From positions 1 through 44,132 of IMG/VR virus record IMGVR_UViG_3300020202_000033: a stretch of 44,132 nt of DNA. One strand, 5' to 3'. This document shows positions 6,603 through 16,214 of the stretch, one piece after another. The translations under genes and the position numbers were made by a program. The notes under the pieces are model-generated. The model had not been told where the DNA came from. It saw nothing but the letters and a program-made list of their open reading frames with translations, and did no database searches. Numbering within the stretch: the first letter of the stretch is position 1; each line of letters opens with the position of its first letter. The DNA is from a virus.

Positions 6603-7852
6603 CAGGCGAGCCTCCGAATCACTGCGTAGCACCCACCCGCAAACGAGCCGTTGCTCTGATTGGTAGGGATGACGACCCCGACTCCGACTGCGGCGTTGTT
6701 GCGCATGCGAAGGGCGACGCGCTGTCCGGCCGTGACGGTCAAGACGATCGCGCCCTGGATCGTCATCTTCGCATTGACATCGAGCGTGACGCCCGGACCG
6801 TCGTTCAAGTGAACCACCGTGCCAGTGTCGTTCGTGACAGCCCAGCGCGGATTGGCTTGATCGGTCGGGTCGCTGTTCGACCACAGAATGTGAAACTCAA
6901 GCGAGTAGGTACCGGCCACATCGAACTGGAAGTAGTTACCGCCGCCAGTGCTGATGAGTCCCGACTGATTGTGGGACGACATCAAGATCGGGCCGTAGCG
7001 CCCGATCGTGCCGCTGGAGTCGGTCAACCACGTGCCACTCGTGTTGTCCGGGAGCGCCGAGCCGTTGAAGCGGTAGTACCCGACGTTGTTGAAGAGGGCC
7101 TCGACGGTGTCCACGCGGGTGTCGAGCGACACGTCGGCCGCTTGCAGTGCGGTGATCGCCGGGTTGGCCGACAGGTCGATGAGCTGCCCACTCGCCGCGG
7201 GGTAGCCGGACGCGCCCATCGCCGGCACGTTTCCGTTCGCAACGCCGACCGTCTTGAGCGCGGCGTCGCCCAGGCCAAGATGCGTCCGCATCTGCGAAGG
7301 CGTACGGACGGCCCACGCGCCGCCAGTGACGGCGAGGCCGGAGTCGTTGTCTGCCCCGGAGACGGACGGCAGGTTGCCGGAACTGATGACGGCCGCGTCG
7401 AGATCCTGCTTGCGGACGGCGTCCGCGGCGAGCGTGGGGGCGCCCAGGTTCTTGATCTTGAGGCCCTCGGCGTCCCACACGCCCGAGCCGTCGGTCGCGA
7501 GGGGCAGAGCAGTGTCCGCCCCGTCGAACGCTTCCTGAACGATGTACAGAAGCTGGAGGTCGGCCGTGTCCATGTTGGACTCGGTCACAACCGACCCCGA
7601 TGCCCAATCGACTAGCCGGTCCGCGGCCGTCTTCGGGGTCTCCCGGTTGATGTAGATTTGGTCGCCGTTCACGATCGTCGGGTTGATGATCGTGAGCTGC
7701 GTGCCGGCGCCGTTGATCGTGTAGTCGGTCGTGATCGTCTTCTGAACGCCGTTGACCTTGAGCTTGACGTGGGCTTGCGCAAGGAACGGGAACGGGATCG
7801 TGTAAATCTGAGTCCCCGCCACGCCCACATAGGTGACATTTGCGAGAGCCAT
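6602..7852 (-). CDS. tail fibre protein (T7 gp17-like N-terminus), 416 aa
   Basis: The first 130 residues match the T7 tail fibre N-terminal domain that attaches the fibre to the tail (YTIPFPFLAQAHVKLKVNGV, then ITTDYTINGAGTQLTI and NGDQIYINRETP). The middle has an Ala-rich stretch with short coiled-coil-like heptads (LQAADVSLDTRVDTVEALFN). The C-terminal 150 residues are beta-rich with a TGGGNYFQFDVAGTYSLEFH segment, probably a C1q/TNF-like receptor-binding head. It is shorter than T7 gp17 (553 aa). It determines host attachment. Confidence 0.9.
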   Translation of the reverse strand: MALANVTYVGVAGTQIYTIPFPFLAQAHVKLKVNGVQKTITTDYTINGAGTQLTIINPTIVNGDQIYINRETPKTAADRLVDWASGSVVTESNMDTADLQLLYIVQEAFDGADTALPLATDGSGVWDAEGLKIKNLGAPTLAADAVRKQDLDAAVISSGNLPSVSGADNDSGLAVTGGAWAVRTPSQMRTHLGLGDAALKTVGVANGNVPAMGASGYPAASGQLIDLSANPAITALQAADVSLDTRVDTVEALFNNVGYYRFNGSALPDNTSGTWLTDSSGTIGRYGPILMSSHNQSGLISTGGGNYFQFDVAGTYSLEFHILWSNSDPTDQANPRWAVTNDTGTVVHLNDGPGVTLDVNAKMTIQGAIVLTVTAGQRVALRMRNNAAVGVGVVIPTNQSNGSFAGGCYAVIRRLA

Positions 7853-7886
7853 CTATAGAACCTCGTGCCGGGGACTCAGGGACAGA

Positions 7887-8423
7887 TCACTCGTTGACGT
7901 TCGCGACCTTCTCGAACATGATGGTCGACTTCGCCTTGCAGTTGCCGGTCGTGGCGGCCGTGCCGAGCGCGGCGCGGACGACGACGTACTTGGCGACGGA
8001 GAACGTCAGCAGGATGTCGATCGGGATGCGCGCCTGATTGACGACCTCGCCGGAAGCGGTGCCAAGCAGCGTGACGGGGTGCGCCTCGTAGTGGAGCGTG
8101 GTCGAACCCGAGCTGACCTCGTCGGTGAGCGCGGCCTTGACGATGGCGGCGGTCGACGCGTGCGTGTTCGTCAGAATGATGAACCCGCGGACGCGCCACG
8201 TGCCCGGCCCGACGAGCACGCCCTTGTTGGTCGCGGCGTCGAGCGTCAGCGCGCCCTTCGTGTTGTGCGCGGACGCGGCGAACGAGGCGGCGGGCGTGAT
8301 CTTGTTGCCGGCCGCCTGATACCACGTGCCCGCCGTATCGACGACGAGCGCCTGATCCGTCAGACGCAGCTCCGCGGTGACAGGCCACATCGGGGCCTGC
8401 GTGTTCTTCTCCAGATGCTTCAT
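7887..8423 (-). CDS. beta-rich virion-associated protein, 178 aa
   Basis: No signal peptide. The sequence alternates short hydrophobic strands with Thr/Ala/Gly turns (GTWRVRGFIILTNTHAST and IPIDILLTFSVAKYVVVRAA), as in jelly-roll or fibre-head domains. It sits between the gp16-like internal virion protein and the tail fibre, where T7 has no gene. A role as a second fibre component or adaptor is likely but inferred. It starts four bases after the stop of the upstream gene. Confidence 0.7.
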   Translation of the reverse strand: MKHLEKNTQAPMWPVTAELRLTDQALVVDTAGTWYQAAGNKITPAASFAASAHNTKGALTLDAATNKGVLVGPGTWRVRGFIILTNTHASTAAIVKAALTDEVSSGSTTLHYEAHPVTLLGTASGEVVNQARIPIDILLTFSVAKYVVVRAALGTAATTGNCKAKSTIMFEKVANVNE

Positions 8424-8426
8424 GCT

Positions 8427-11400
8427 CTACTCCGTCAGTTGTCGGGGGTCTTTGCCCAAGGCCAGTTGCCGCTTCGTGCGGTAGAACTGACGGTCGAGGG
8501 CGGCCAGCTCGGGGAATTCCCGCAAGAGCTGGCGCCACGCCGCCCTGCGGTAGTCTTGAACGATCCCGCTCACGATCGGGATTCGGGGGCTGTCGAACTC
8601 GGGCGTGCTGACCGGCGAGAGCTTCTGATACTCCGCCGAGCGAATCGTCTTGCGCAGTGCCGCCTTGAGCGTCTTGCCGCCGATCTTGACTTCGCCGTGC
8701 AGCTCGCCCCAACGGTCGTATGCGGTTTGCCCGCTGGGCGAGCGCATCGCGCTGAGGTCGATCCCGTTCTGGATGGCCTTCGGCGGAGTGAAGCCGTGGC
8801 CGAGAGTGCCAAGCTCCTTCGCGACCTCCGTGTCGTTGACGCTGCGGTACGCGACCGGCATCAGGAAGTCCGCGAAGTAGCCGACCGTGTCCGCGCCCAG
8901 CGCGCGCACGCGGTTGATGGGCTCGCCCAGCACGTTGCGCATGGGCGGAAGGTTGTCGCTCAGGCCCGGCACGCGGGACATGGCGGCATCCAGCAGGGAG
9001 CGAACCTCGCGCGTCGACTCGTCCCCCGCGGGCAGCGTGAGCTGCGACACGGCGCTCGGCACGAAGGAGGCCGCGTACCGTTGCAGGATCTTCGGGACCT
9101 TGGCGCCGGGGTCCTCAAGCGCTTCGACGATGTTCCCCAGGCCGGTGAGGTAGCTCTTGTTGGTGAAGTTGTTCGCGAAGGCGACGACGACCGCGTTGGC
9201 AAGGCTCTCCGCCGTGCTCTGATCCTCGGCCGAAGCGTTGCGCGCGTACTCGCCGATGTCCGCGAACGTGCCGAGCAGCGTCGCGAACGGGTCGATCCGG
9301 GCGTAGCTGATGTAGCCCGTGTCCGTCTTGAACGAGTACGGCATCCAGCCGGCTTGCTCCAGGATCTTGCGCTGCTCGGGATCCTTCGGGCCGCGGCCCG
9401 TGATCTGCCCGTTGGTCGCAAGGTGGAAGCCCCAGGCGGCCATACTGACCCCGGCCGAGATCCGGCCGAGCGCGTCGGCCTTGCGGCGCGGATCGTTGCC
9501 GAGCGCGTCGAGCACGAGGCGGCGCTTCGAGCTTTCGAGCACCTTGGCCGCGTCCCCGAAGGTGATCGCGTGCAGGGCCTGGACCGCGCCGATCGCGTCG
9601 ACCCGCTGGCCGGTGAACTTCGCGATGTTGATCGGCGTGCGGACGAAAGGCATCACGAGGCGCAGGAAGGGGTGCGCGTTGACCGCGTTCTGCACCGTGG
9701 CGCTGATCGTTCCCGGCGTGAGGGCGCGCGTGAACGTGACCTCCTCGGCGTGGTCGAGCGCGAACTTCGAGAGCGCGCTCAGCGTCGGATCGTGATTCTT
9801 CTTGACGTACTCGCGCGCGAAGTCGCGGATCTTCGGCGGGCTCTTGATGCCCTTCTTGGTCGCCTCGTCCAGGCCGCGCTTGTAGAGCTGTTGGCTGCTG
9901 TACGCCTGCCCCTGGTAGATCAGCTTGTCCATCTGATCCGCCACGTAGCCGGGGACGCTGTCAGGCGGGATGCCCTTGCGGACCGCCTCGCGCATGAGCT
10001 TCGAGCGCGCGCTCGCGCGGTAGTTCATCTGCTTGATGAACTCGTCCGTGCCGCTCAGGATGTGCGCCGGCAGGCGGACGATGCGCCCGGTGAAGTCGAT
10101 CGCGCGGCCCGTCGTGCTGTCCGCATCGACATTGAACGTGCGCGCCTGGATCGCACGCGTGTCGCGGGCCGGGACGTCCCCGACACGGGCGAACGGGTCG
10201 AGCAGGTTCTCATTGCTCTTGATGGCGATGGCCGCCATCCGCAGCGCCTCGGGCGCCGCCGTGATGAGCCCGGTCAGCTCGTGCGCGGCGTCCGCGAAGA
10301 CCTCGGCGTACGCCTTGCTCGCGGCACGGTCTCCGCGAGCGCCAGCAAGCGCGTGCTGGAGCCCGGCCCCGAACATCGACTCCAGCGGCCGGTAGATCGA
10401 CGTCATCACGCCGCCCAGGCCGTTGACAACCATCGTCTTCGAGCCGCTGAGGATCGCGTTGATCCAGTATTCGTTGACGACGTTGAAGAAGCGGCGCGAG
10501 CTGCTCGCCATCGCGATCTTCGTGGCCGCCGCGGCACCCTCCGTCCCGCCCTTCGAGAGCGCGAGCTTGAGCTGCCCCGCGAGCTTCACGAGCGCGTCCG
10601 CGCCGCCAGCGTTCTGGATCTCGCGCGCGATCGTCTCCTGCGCGTCGTCGAGCAGGTCCGCGGTCGAGACCATCTGCCGCGTCTCGATGCGGTTCGCGCC
10701 CAGGCCCCGGCCTTGTTCCGCCAGGAGGCCCTTCACGCCCGCGACGAGGTCCGCGTACGTCTCGGCCATCTCCTTGACTTCGAGCAGCGCCGCGTTGGCG
10801 GGCTGGCCGGCGATCTGCGGTTTGAGCGCCTCGTCGAGCTTGCCAGCCAGAGCGTCGCCATAGCCGAGCATGAGGGACTTCATCGCCCGGATCTCGGCGT
10901 TGATCCGCGGCAGGCTTGCGTTCAGCGCGCCGACCCGGCGTTGAACCGTGCGCATCAGGGACTGGCCGTCCCCGCCCGCGTGGACGATGTCGCGCAGGGC
11001 CTTCCAGGACGCGTCGTCGAGCTGCTCGAAGGTCTGCGCTTGGAGGTTCTCGACGCCTTCCTCCATCGTCTCTTTGAAGAGATCCTCGTAGGTGCGGATC
11101 AGCTCCATCGCCCGCTCGGGGCCCTTGAAACGCGAGAGGTTGAGCTTGGCCTTGGTGAGGGCCAGCTCCAGCTTTTCGCTCTTCGAGAGCTTGCGCGGGT
11201 TGAGCGCGGCCGTGCTGGCGTCGTTGGGAACGCCCGAAGCGTCCTCCATGCGCGCCATGCGATCGTCGAGCTGCGCCTTGATCTTGCCGATGTCCTCGTC
11301 TTCGAGGCCCAGGTGGCGGAGCAGGGACTCCTGCTTGGGGACACGGCGGACGTCGCCGACCGCGGGGACCTCGATATCGCCGATTCGCAGTCCGAGCCCC

Positions 11401-12359
11401 TCGTTGCCGAGCAGCTCCATCTCGGCCAAGGGGTCGCCCTGGCCTTCGAGCTCGCGCATGCTGCGCTTGCCGCTCTCGAACTCTTCGGTGAGCTGGATCT
11501 CCTTCTCGACGGCCGAGAAGACCTCGGAGGGATCGACCGCCTCGCCGCGCGCCGCACGCTCCAAGGCGTCGTCGAGCTGCTTGGGCGGCACGGCCGCATC
11601 CATCGCGGCCTGGACTTCTTCGGGGCCCGCACCCGCGGCCCGCGCAGCACGGCCAGCCTTGAGCGCCTTGACGCCCAGCAGGACCGCGTCGGTGAAGAGG
11701 CCGAGGCCGATGCCCTCGACGGCCGCCTTCGCGCGGCCGAACAGCTCCGGGTCGCTGTCGTCGGCCGCGAGGAACTCCGTAATCGGGTTCGCGAGGGCCG
11801 GGTACTCGTTCAGGATGTTCGAGAGCCGGGCCTCGTGCCCGTCGAACACGGCGAAGTCCGCCGCCGCACCAGCGACCGCGGCCCGCGTGCCGGCGAGCGC
11901 GCGCGCCTTGCCGACCTGCCCGGCAGCGCGCAGCGCCTGCTCGGCCTTGGTCGTAAGGTTGATCGTGCGCCCGACGCGTCCGGCCTTTCCGAGCCAGCCG
12001 ACGACGGGCAGGAAGCCGGCGCCGAAGTTGACGACGCTCTCGACGATGCCGCCAACCGCGGTCTTGCTCTCGCCGAAGAGGCGCTTGTTGTAGTCCGGCA
12101 GCGCGCCGCCGACGAGCGTGTCGCCTAGTCCGTAGAGGTCTTGGGCGGCCCCTTCAAGACCGCGGACAGGAGCGAGAGCGACATCGCCGAGTGCCGAGAG
12201 GAAGCCGCCGCCTTCTTGTCCTTGCTGGGCTTCCTGATCTTCTCCGAAAGGGGAAGCGGGCCGACCTTGCCCAGCGGATGCTTGATCTTCATTCTTGCTC
12301 CCGATGAAAAGATCCCGTCTTCGTTCGGCCTTGAGTTGCTCGAAATCGAAGTTAGGCAT
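8427..12359 (-). CDS. internal virion / DNA ejection protein (T7 gp16-like position), 1310 aa
   Basis: Its length (T7 gp16 is 1318 aa) and position after the gp15 equivalent identify it as the large ejection protein. A Gly/Ala-rich amphipathic region lies near residues 80-170. The region WINAILSGSKTMVVNGLGGV followed by helical repeats is typical of the large polyvalent-type proteins found in many podophages. No lytic transglycosylase signature is visible at the N-terminus, unlike T7 gp16. It is expected to form the trans-envelope channel during infection. Start ATG 12359 overlaps the upstream stop by 8 bases. Confidence 0.8.
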   Translation of the reverse strand: MPNFDFEQLKAERRRDLFIGSKNEDQASAGQGRPASPFGEDQEAQQGQEGGGFLSALGDVALAPVRGLEGAAQDLYGLGDTLVGGALPDYNKRLFGESKTAVGGIVESVVNFGAGFLPVVGWLGKAGRVGRTINLTTKAEQALRAAGQVGKARALAGTRAAVAGAAADFAVFDGHEARLSNILNEYPALANPITEFLAADDSDPELFGRAKAAVEGIGLGLFTDAVLLGVKALKAGRAARAAGAGPEEVQAAMDAAVPPKQLDDALERAARGEAVDPSEVFSAVEKEIQLTEEFESGKRSMRELEGQGDPLAEMELLGNEGLGLRIGDIEVPAVGDVRRVPKQESLLRHLGLEDEDIGKIKAQLDDRMARMEDASGVPNDASTAALNPRKLSKSEKLELALTKAKLNLSRFKGPERAMELIRTYEDLFKETMEEGVENLQAQTFEQLDDASWKALRDIVHAGGDGQSLMRTVQRRVGALNASLPRINAEIRAMKSLMLGYGDALAGKLDEALKPQIAGQPANAALLEVKEMAETYADLVAGVKGLLAEQGRGLGANRIETRQMVSTADLLDDAQETIAREIQNAGGADALVKLAGQLKLALSKGGTEGAAAATKIAMASSSRRFFNVVNEYWINAILSGSKTMVVNGLGGVMTSIYRPLESMFGAGLQHALAGARGDRAASKAYAEVFADAAHELTGLITAAPEALRMAAIAIKSNENLLDPFARVGDVPARDTRAIQARTFNVDADSTTGRAIDFTGRIVRLPAHILSGTDEFIKQMNYRASARSKLMREAVRKGIPPDSVPGYVADQMDKLIYQGQAYSSQQLYKRGLDEATKKGIKSPPKIRDFAREYVKKNHDPTLSALSKFALDHAEEVTFTRALTPGTISATVQNAVNAHPFLRLVMPFVRTPINIAKFTGQRVDAIGAVQALHAITFGDAAKVLESSKRRLVLDALGNDPRRKADALGRISAGVSMAAWGFHLATNGQITGRGPKDPEQRKILEQAGWMPYSFKTDTGYISYARIDPFATLLGTFADIGEYARNASAEDQSTAESLANAVVVAFANNFTNKSYLTGLGNIVEALEDPGAKVPKILQRYAASFVPSAVSQLTLPAGDESTREVRSLLDAAMSRVPGLSDNLPPMRNVLGEPINRVRALGADTVGYFADFLMPVAYRSVNDTEVAKELGTLGHGFTPPKAIQNGIDLSAMRSPSGQTAYDRWGELHGEVKIGGKTLKAALRKTIRSAEYQKLSPVSTPEFDSPRIPIVSGIVQDYRRAAWRQLLREFPELAALDRQFYRTKRQLALGKDPRQLTE

Positions 12360-15135
12360 CCGTCCTCACACGGGCGATGGCGTCGAGCTGATGCTTGACA
12401 AATTCGCGTTCCTGATCCGGGTTCTCCGCGTCGATTCCAATACGGGCCAGGATTGCCTTCCACTTGGCAGGCTCACGCTGCGCCATGAAATTGAGCTGCG
12501 TCTCGGACTCGAACACCGGCGTGGTGTACGGATTGAACTTGACGCCCTTGATCGGAACCTTCTTCGGGGTGATGAGTTCGCGCAGGCGGGCGGCCTCCTT
12601 GTGGTAGGAGGAGCTGAGGCCGCCTAGCTCGATCGCGTTCTGATACCACTTGAGTTCGCGCTCGGCCTTCTCGCGCACGGACGCGGGGCGTTCGACGGTG
12701 ATTTCGTCGGCGAGCAGGAACTCCGGCTTCATGCCGACCATCGAGTACATCGCTGCGACGGCCTCGCCTTGTTCCTTCGGGCTGAGGTTGGCGTCGCTCA
12801 GGATGCGCCCGGTCTCGATGGCGGCCTTGTTGACGACCTCGTCGCGCGGGACCTTGCCGAAGCGCGACAGCGTCCAGTGGCCAGAGACGTGGTCCGCGTA
12901 CATCTCATAGAACGACGGCGAGACGTGCGGGTTGCGCGGCAGGAACGTGGAGTTCTTCGTGACTCCCTGCCCGCTGCGGAGCGCCTTGGCGAACGCGTCC
13001 GAGTTGTCGCGGTCGAGGTTGCGTTCCTGCTGGCCCTCGATCGCCTTGAGCGGCTCCTCGCCCTTGCTGACGCGCTTGGCCGCGTCCTTGATCTCGCTGC
13101 CGGCCGCGGACTGCATCTCCTTGTCCAGCTCGCTGAGGATGCCGCGCCAGCGGTGCGGGAGCTGCGCCGGGGGCGTGTTGGGCAGGACTTCGTCGAGGCG
13201 GTTGTTGGCCGCCGTGTAGAACTTGTCCGTCAGCAGGCTGCGCAGGGAATCGGCGTCGAAGCCCTCCAGACCCGAGTTCGCCACGGCGCGGTCGATGCTG
13301 TCGAGCACCCGGCGCGACTCCGGCGCCTCGAAGAGATCCTTACGGCTCTGCGCCTCGTCGTTCATGGCGCGAGCGGCGGCCACCTGCTCCGCGGTCAGAT
13401 CGCCCTGGTACGCGGCGATGAGGTCGTCGGCCGGCAGGCGCTGGCGGTTGAGCTTCGCAAGCTCGGAGTCGAACTGCGTCTGCTTGGCGCGGATCTCCGT
13501 CTCGCGCAGGCGCATCGCCTCCATGACCTTCTGCCCGCGCTCGCGGACGAAGGCGCGGCGCGCAGCGTTTGCGTTCGGCTGGCCGCGCGTGGCGCGGACG
13601 ACCTCCTCAACCTCCTCGTCGAACTGCTGCACGAGGCTGTCGTAGAATTCGTCGTGCTTGGCCTGCACTTCCGCCGGGAAGCCTTGCAGCCGGCGGCCCT
13701 GAGCGATGCGCGAGCGGTAGTCCTGGTAGATGGTCGTCTGCTCCATTTCCGGAGCGATGTCTTCGGCCTCCCGGATCTTCTCCAGGTAGGTCGCGTAGTC
13801 GCGGCCGGAGATGGCCGTCGCGTCGTCGTAGAGGGCGGCGTCCAGCATCGCGCGGGCGCCCTTCGTATCGCGGCGCGCGAGCATGACGTCGACCGCGTCG
13901 GTAACGGAGCGGTCGCTGCTCTTCGTATTCTGGAGCGTGTTCTTGTAGTCGCGCAGCCACTCCGCCGCGACCCCGCCGTACTCGCCGAACTCGGTGTCGC
14001 CCGCGATCTTCTCGCGCAGGAGGTCGTACGCGCGTTCGACGCTCCCCCCCTTCTCGTGCTCCTCCAACAGGACCGGCAGCAGCTCGCGCTGCGCCTTGTC
14101 GATCGCGGCCTGCTTCTTCCGGTCCCGCCCGCGGTACTCCTCGTCCTCGTCCTGGTCCTTCTGGCGCTCGTACTGGCGCTTGAGCTCCTTGAGGCGCAGG
14201 CTCGCGCTCGCGTCCTCGCCGAGCTTCACGCCGCCGATCTGGAGTTCTTCTGCGTCCTCGATCAGGCGGATGGCGGTCTCCGCGTCCCCGCCCGCGCGCT
14301 TGTCCGCGGCCTGCGCGAACGCGGCCTCGAAGGCTTCCAGCGCGAGCCCGCGCGGGTCGCTGACGTTCTTCGCGTGGACTTCCTTGGAGATGAACTCCGT
14401 GAGCTGCGCGCGGTCCTCGTCCGTCACCTGGGCGAGGTTGGTCCACGCCCCGATCCGCTGCGTCATGTCGTTGCGCAGCAGCGTGCGGTGGCGCTCCCGA
14501 ACGGCCGAGGTCCGCTCCGCCGCCACCTTGCCGGTGAACTCGTCGTCGATCTGCTGCCGCAGCTCGGCCGCCGTCTGCGCGCCGTAGTGGTTGCGCAGCG
14601 CGACGTTGCCGGCGAGCTTCTCGAACTCCTCCGCCATGATGGCCTGCGGGTCGGCCGGCTCGGCGGGGAGGCCGTTCTCACCGTCCACGATCGTGGTCGC
14701 CTCGGCCATCCGGGCGAAGACCGCGTCGCGATAAGCGCCCATGACGGTGCGCGCGCTCGCCTGCGAGAACCCGATCTGGAAGAGCGGCGAGGCGGCCTCG
14801 TCGAGCTTGCCCTCGGCGATCAGCTTCTGGAACGCGGCCTGCGTGGACTTGCGCGCCTCTTCCGGCGTCTTCGCCGCGAGCTGCGCCTCGTTCACTTCCT
14901 TGACGAGGTCGGGGTTGTTCGTAGCGAACTGGATCCCCTTCTCGATCTTGCGCTCGCGCTCCCCGGCGGCCATCTCCTGCTGCAAGCCGCGCAGCGACTC
15001 GCTCAGCGGCGAGAAGTCGACAAGGGCTTGGAGTTCGGGACCGGCGAGGTTCGGGCGGTAGTACGTATCGACGGGGGCGGCGACCGGCGCCAGCTCGGCC
15101 GGCCGGCGCAGATCCCCAACCTGTTGACGCGGCAT
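12352..15135 (-). CDS. internal virion protein (T7 gp15-like position), 927 aa
   Basis: Highly helical and charged throughout, with early segment LSESLRGLQQEMAAGERERK, the pattern seen near the N-terminus of gp15-like internal proteins. Larger than T7 gp15 (747 aa). It lies between the gp14- and gp16-like genes, as in T7, and should be ejected into the host to help build the DNA translocation tube. No enzymatic motif is recognised. The identification rests on composition, order and size. Confidence 0.8.
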   Translation of the reverse strand: MPRQQVGDLRRPAELAPVAAPVDTYYRPNLAGPELQALVDFSPLSESLRGLQQEMAAGERERKIEKGIQFATNNPDLVKEVNEAQLAAKTPEEARKSTQAAFQKLIAEGKLDEAASPLFQIGFSQASARTVMGAYRDAVFARMAEATTIVDGENGLPAEPADPQAIMAEEFEKLAGNVALRNHYGAQTAAELRQQIDDEFTGKVAAERTSAVRERHRTLLRNDMTQRIGAWTNLAQVTDEDRAQLTEFISKEVHAKNVSDPRGLALEAFEAAFAQAADKRAGGDAETAIRLIEDAEELQIGGVKLGEDASASLRLKELKRQYERQKDQDEDEEYRGRDRKKQAAIDKAQRELLPVLLEEHEKGGSVERAYDLLREKIAGDTEFGEYGGVAAEWLRDYKNTLQNTKSSDRSVTDAVDVMLARRDTKGARAMLDAALYDDATAISGRDYATYLEKIREAEDIAPEMEQTTIYQDYRSRIAQGRRLQGFPAEVQAKHDEFYDSLVQQFDEEVEEVVRATRGQPNANAARRAFVRERGQKVMEAMRLRETEIRAKQTQFDSELAKLNRQRLPADDLIAAYQGDLTAEQVAAARAMNDEAQSRKDLFEAPESRRVLDSIDRAVANSGLEGFDADSLRSLLTDKFYTAANNRLDEVLPNTPPAQLPHRWRGILSELDKEMQSAAGSEIKDAAKRVSKGEEPLKAIEGQQERNLDRDNSDAFAKALRSGQGVTKNSTFLPRNPHVSPSFYEMYADHVSGHWTLSRFGKVPRDEVVNKAAIETGRILSDANLSPKEQGEAVAAMYSMVGMKPEFLLADEITVERPASVREKAERELKWYQNAIELGGLSSSYHKEAARLRELITPKKVPIKGVKFNPYTTPVFESETQLNFMAQREPAKWKAILARIGIDAENPDQEREFVKHQLDAIARVRTDA

Positions 15136-15145
15136 GCCCTACCTC

Positions 15146-15718
15146 TCAGTCGAACTCGAAGGACTTGGACTGCTTGTTGTACGAGGTCGCGTCGTCGAAG
15201 CCCTGGAGGGCCGAGCCGCCAATCCCGAGCAGCAGGCCGAACAGGTTGGGCTTCTGCGCAGGCACGGCGAGCGTCGACACGATCCGGCCGTAGGTCTGCG
15301 ACTGGATCGCTTCGCCCTCACGCTCGAACTGCGCCTCGTTCAGGCGCTGGCCGTGCAGGACGCTGGATTGGTACTCCAGCTCCTGCCGCGAGAAGTCGGA
15401 GAGCAGTGCGTCCACGGAGCCCCCGCCGACGCCCGCCTCGCCGGCCGCCACGCGCGCCGCGCCACGCGCCATGACAGCGTCCCGCGCGACTTCGTTGATG
15501 GCCTGGGCCGCCTTGGCGCGTTCTTCCTGCCGGCGCTGTGCCAGGGCCGCGTACGCAGCGAGGCCGCTCTTCGTGGCCTGCTCCGTGTTGAGCGAGTGGA
15601 TCTGCTCCTGCCACTTGTTGGTCGCCTTGGCGTTAGCCTTCTGCTGCATGAAGCCGAAGACTTGGCCCCCGGCCTGTAGCCCCGCGGAGGCCACAGTCAT
15701 CGACACCGGGTCACACAT
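15146..15718 (-). CDS. internal virion protein (T7 gp14-like), 190 aa
   Basis: Begins MCDPVSMTVASAGLQAGGQV, the characteristic start of gp14-like internal core proteins. A long Ala/Gln/Glu-rich helix follows (QATKSGLAAYAALAQRRQEE), and a hydrophobic Gly-rich segment near residues 160-175 (LFGLLLGIGGSALQGF) may insert in the outer membrane. Length agrees with T7 gp14 (196 aa). The start overlaps the stop of the gp13-position gene by 8 bases. Confidence 0.9.
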   Translation of the reverse strand: MCDPVSMTVASAGLQAGGQVFGFMQQKANAKATNKWQEQIHSLNTEQATKSGLAAYAALAQRRQEERAKAAQAINEVARDAVMARGAARVAAGEAGVGGGSVDALLSDFSRQELEYQSSVLHGQRLNEAQFEREGEAIQSQTYGRIVSTLAVPAQKPNLFGLLLGIGGSALQGFDDATSYNKQSKSFEFD

Positions 15719-16214
15719 GCGGAACGAGCCTCACGAAGGTGTAGAAAGGCAGCCGATACGCGCCAACCTGCTCCTCGGCGATGAACGTGAACCCCAGCCA
15801 CTTGAGCCAGCGGATGTGAACCTCGTTGCGGGCGTCCACCCGGTTGGTGAGGAAGTCGTAGCCCTCGCTCAGGCGGTCCAGCCAGTCGCGGGAGTGACGC
15901 AGGAACGGGCGCGAGAACATCTGCATGTCCTCCGTCCCGAGCAGCCAGACCACGCCGACATCGAGCCCCATCTCCTTGGTCGGGACCGTCCCGAAGATGG
16001 CAGCGGGCGTGCCCTTGTGGAGCACGGTCAAGCAGGGCTTGCTGTGCGCGACACCGGCGAGCAGCGCGTCGACCGGGGTGTGCCCATTGGCGTCGACCTC
16101 CAGGCGGTCGGCGTAGCGCATGCCCCGCGCCACGGGCCCGACGTCGTCCCACTCGGTGGGCCGCACGGTCAGCCCTGCGTGCGGGTACTCCTTGAGGTAT
16201 AGGTTGCTTCCCAT
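15711..16214 (-). CDS. GNAT-like protein at the T7 gp13 position, 167 aa
   Basis: The sequence has the layout of a phage GNAT-fold protein (TVRPTEWDDVGPVARGMRYA, then a TVLHKGTPAAIFGTVP strand pair and a C-terminal HIRWLKWLGFTFIAEEQVGA segment). Proteins of this fold occur at the gp13 position of many T7-like phages. Catalytic acetyl transfer is not certain because the acetyl-CoA loop is not obvious. It overlaps the tail tube B gene by 46 bases. It is probably needed for virion assembly. Confidence 0.8.
   Translation of the reverse strand: MGSNLYLKEYPHAGLTVRPTEWDDVGPVARGMRYADRLEVDANGHTPVDALLAGVAHSKPCLTVLHKGTPAAIFGTVPTKEMGLDVGVVWLLGTEDMQMFSRPFLRHSRDWLDRLSEGYDFLTNRVDARNEVHIRWLKWLGFTFIAEEQVGAYRLPFYTFVRLVPHV

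Noticed and set aside
7845-7865. T7-like promoter core (CTATAG) before the tail fibre gene
   Set aside because: Only a 6-base match, not repeated in the same context before other minus-strand genes.
7833-12128. 1431-codon open frame on the plus strand
   Set aside because: It is the antisense shadow of the tail fibre, structural and gp16-like genes; its Arg/Leu/Asp-rich composition is that of reverse reading of GC-rich DNA and it has no recognisable domain.
12769-15474. 901-codon open frame on the plus strand
   Set aside because: Antisense shadow of the gp15-like gene with the same kind of nonsense composition.
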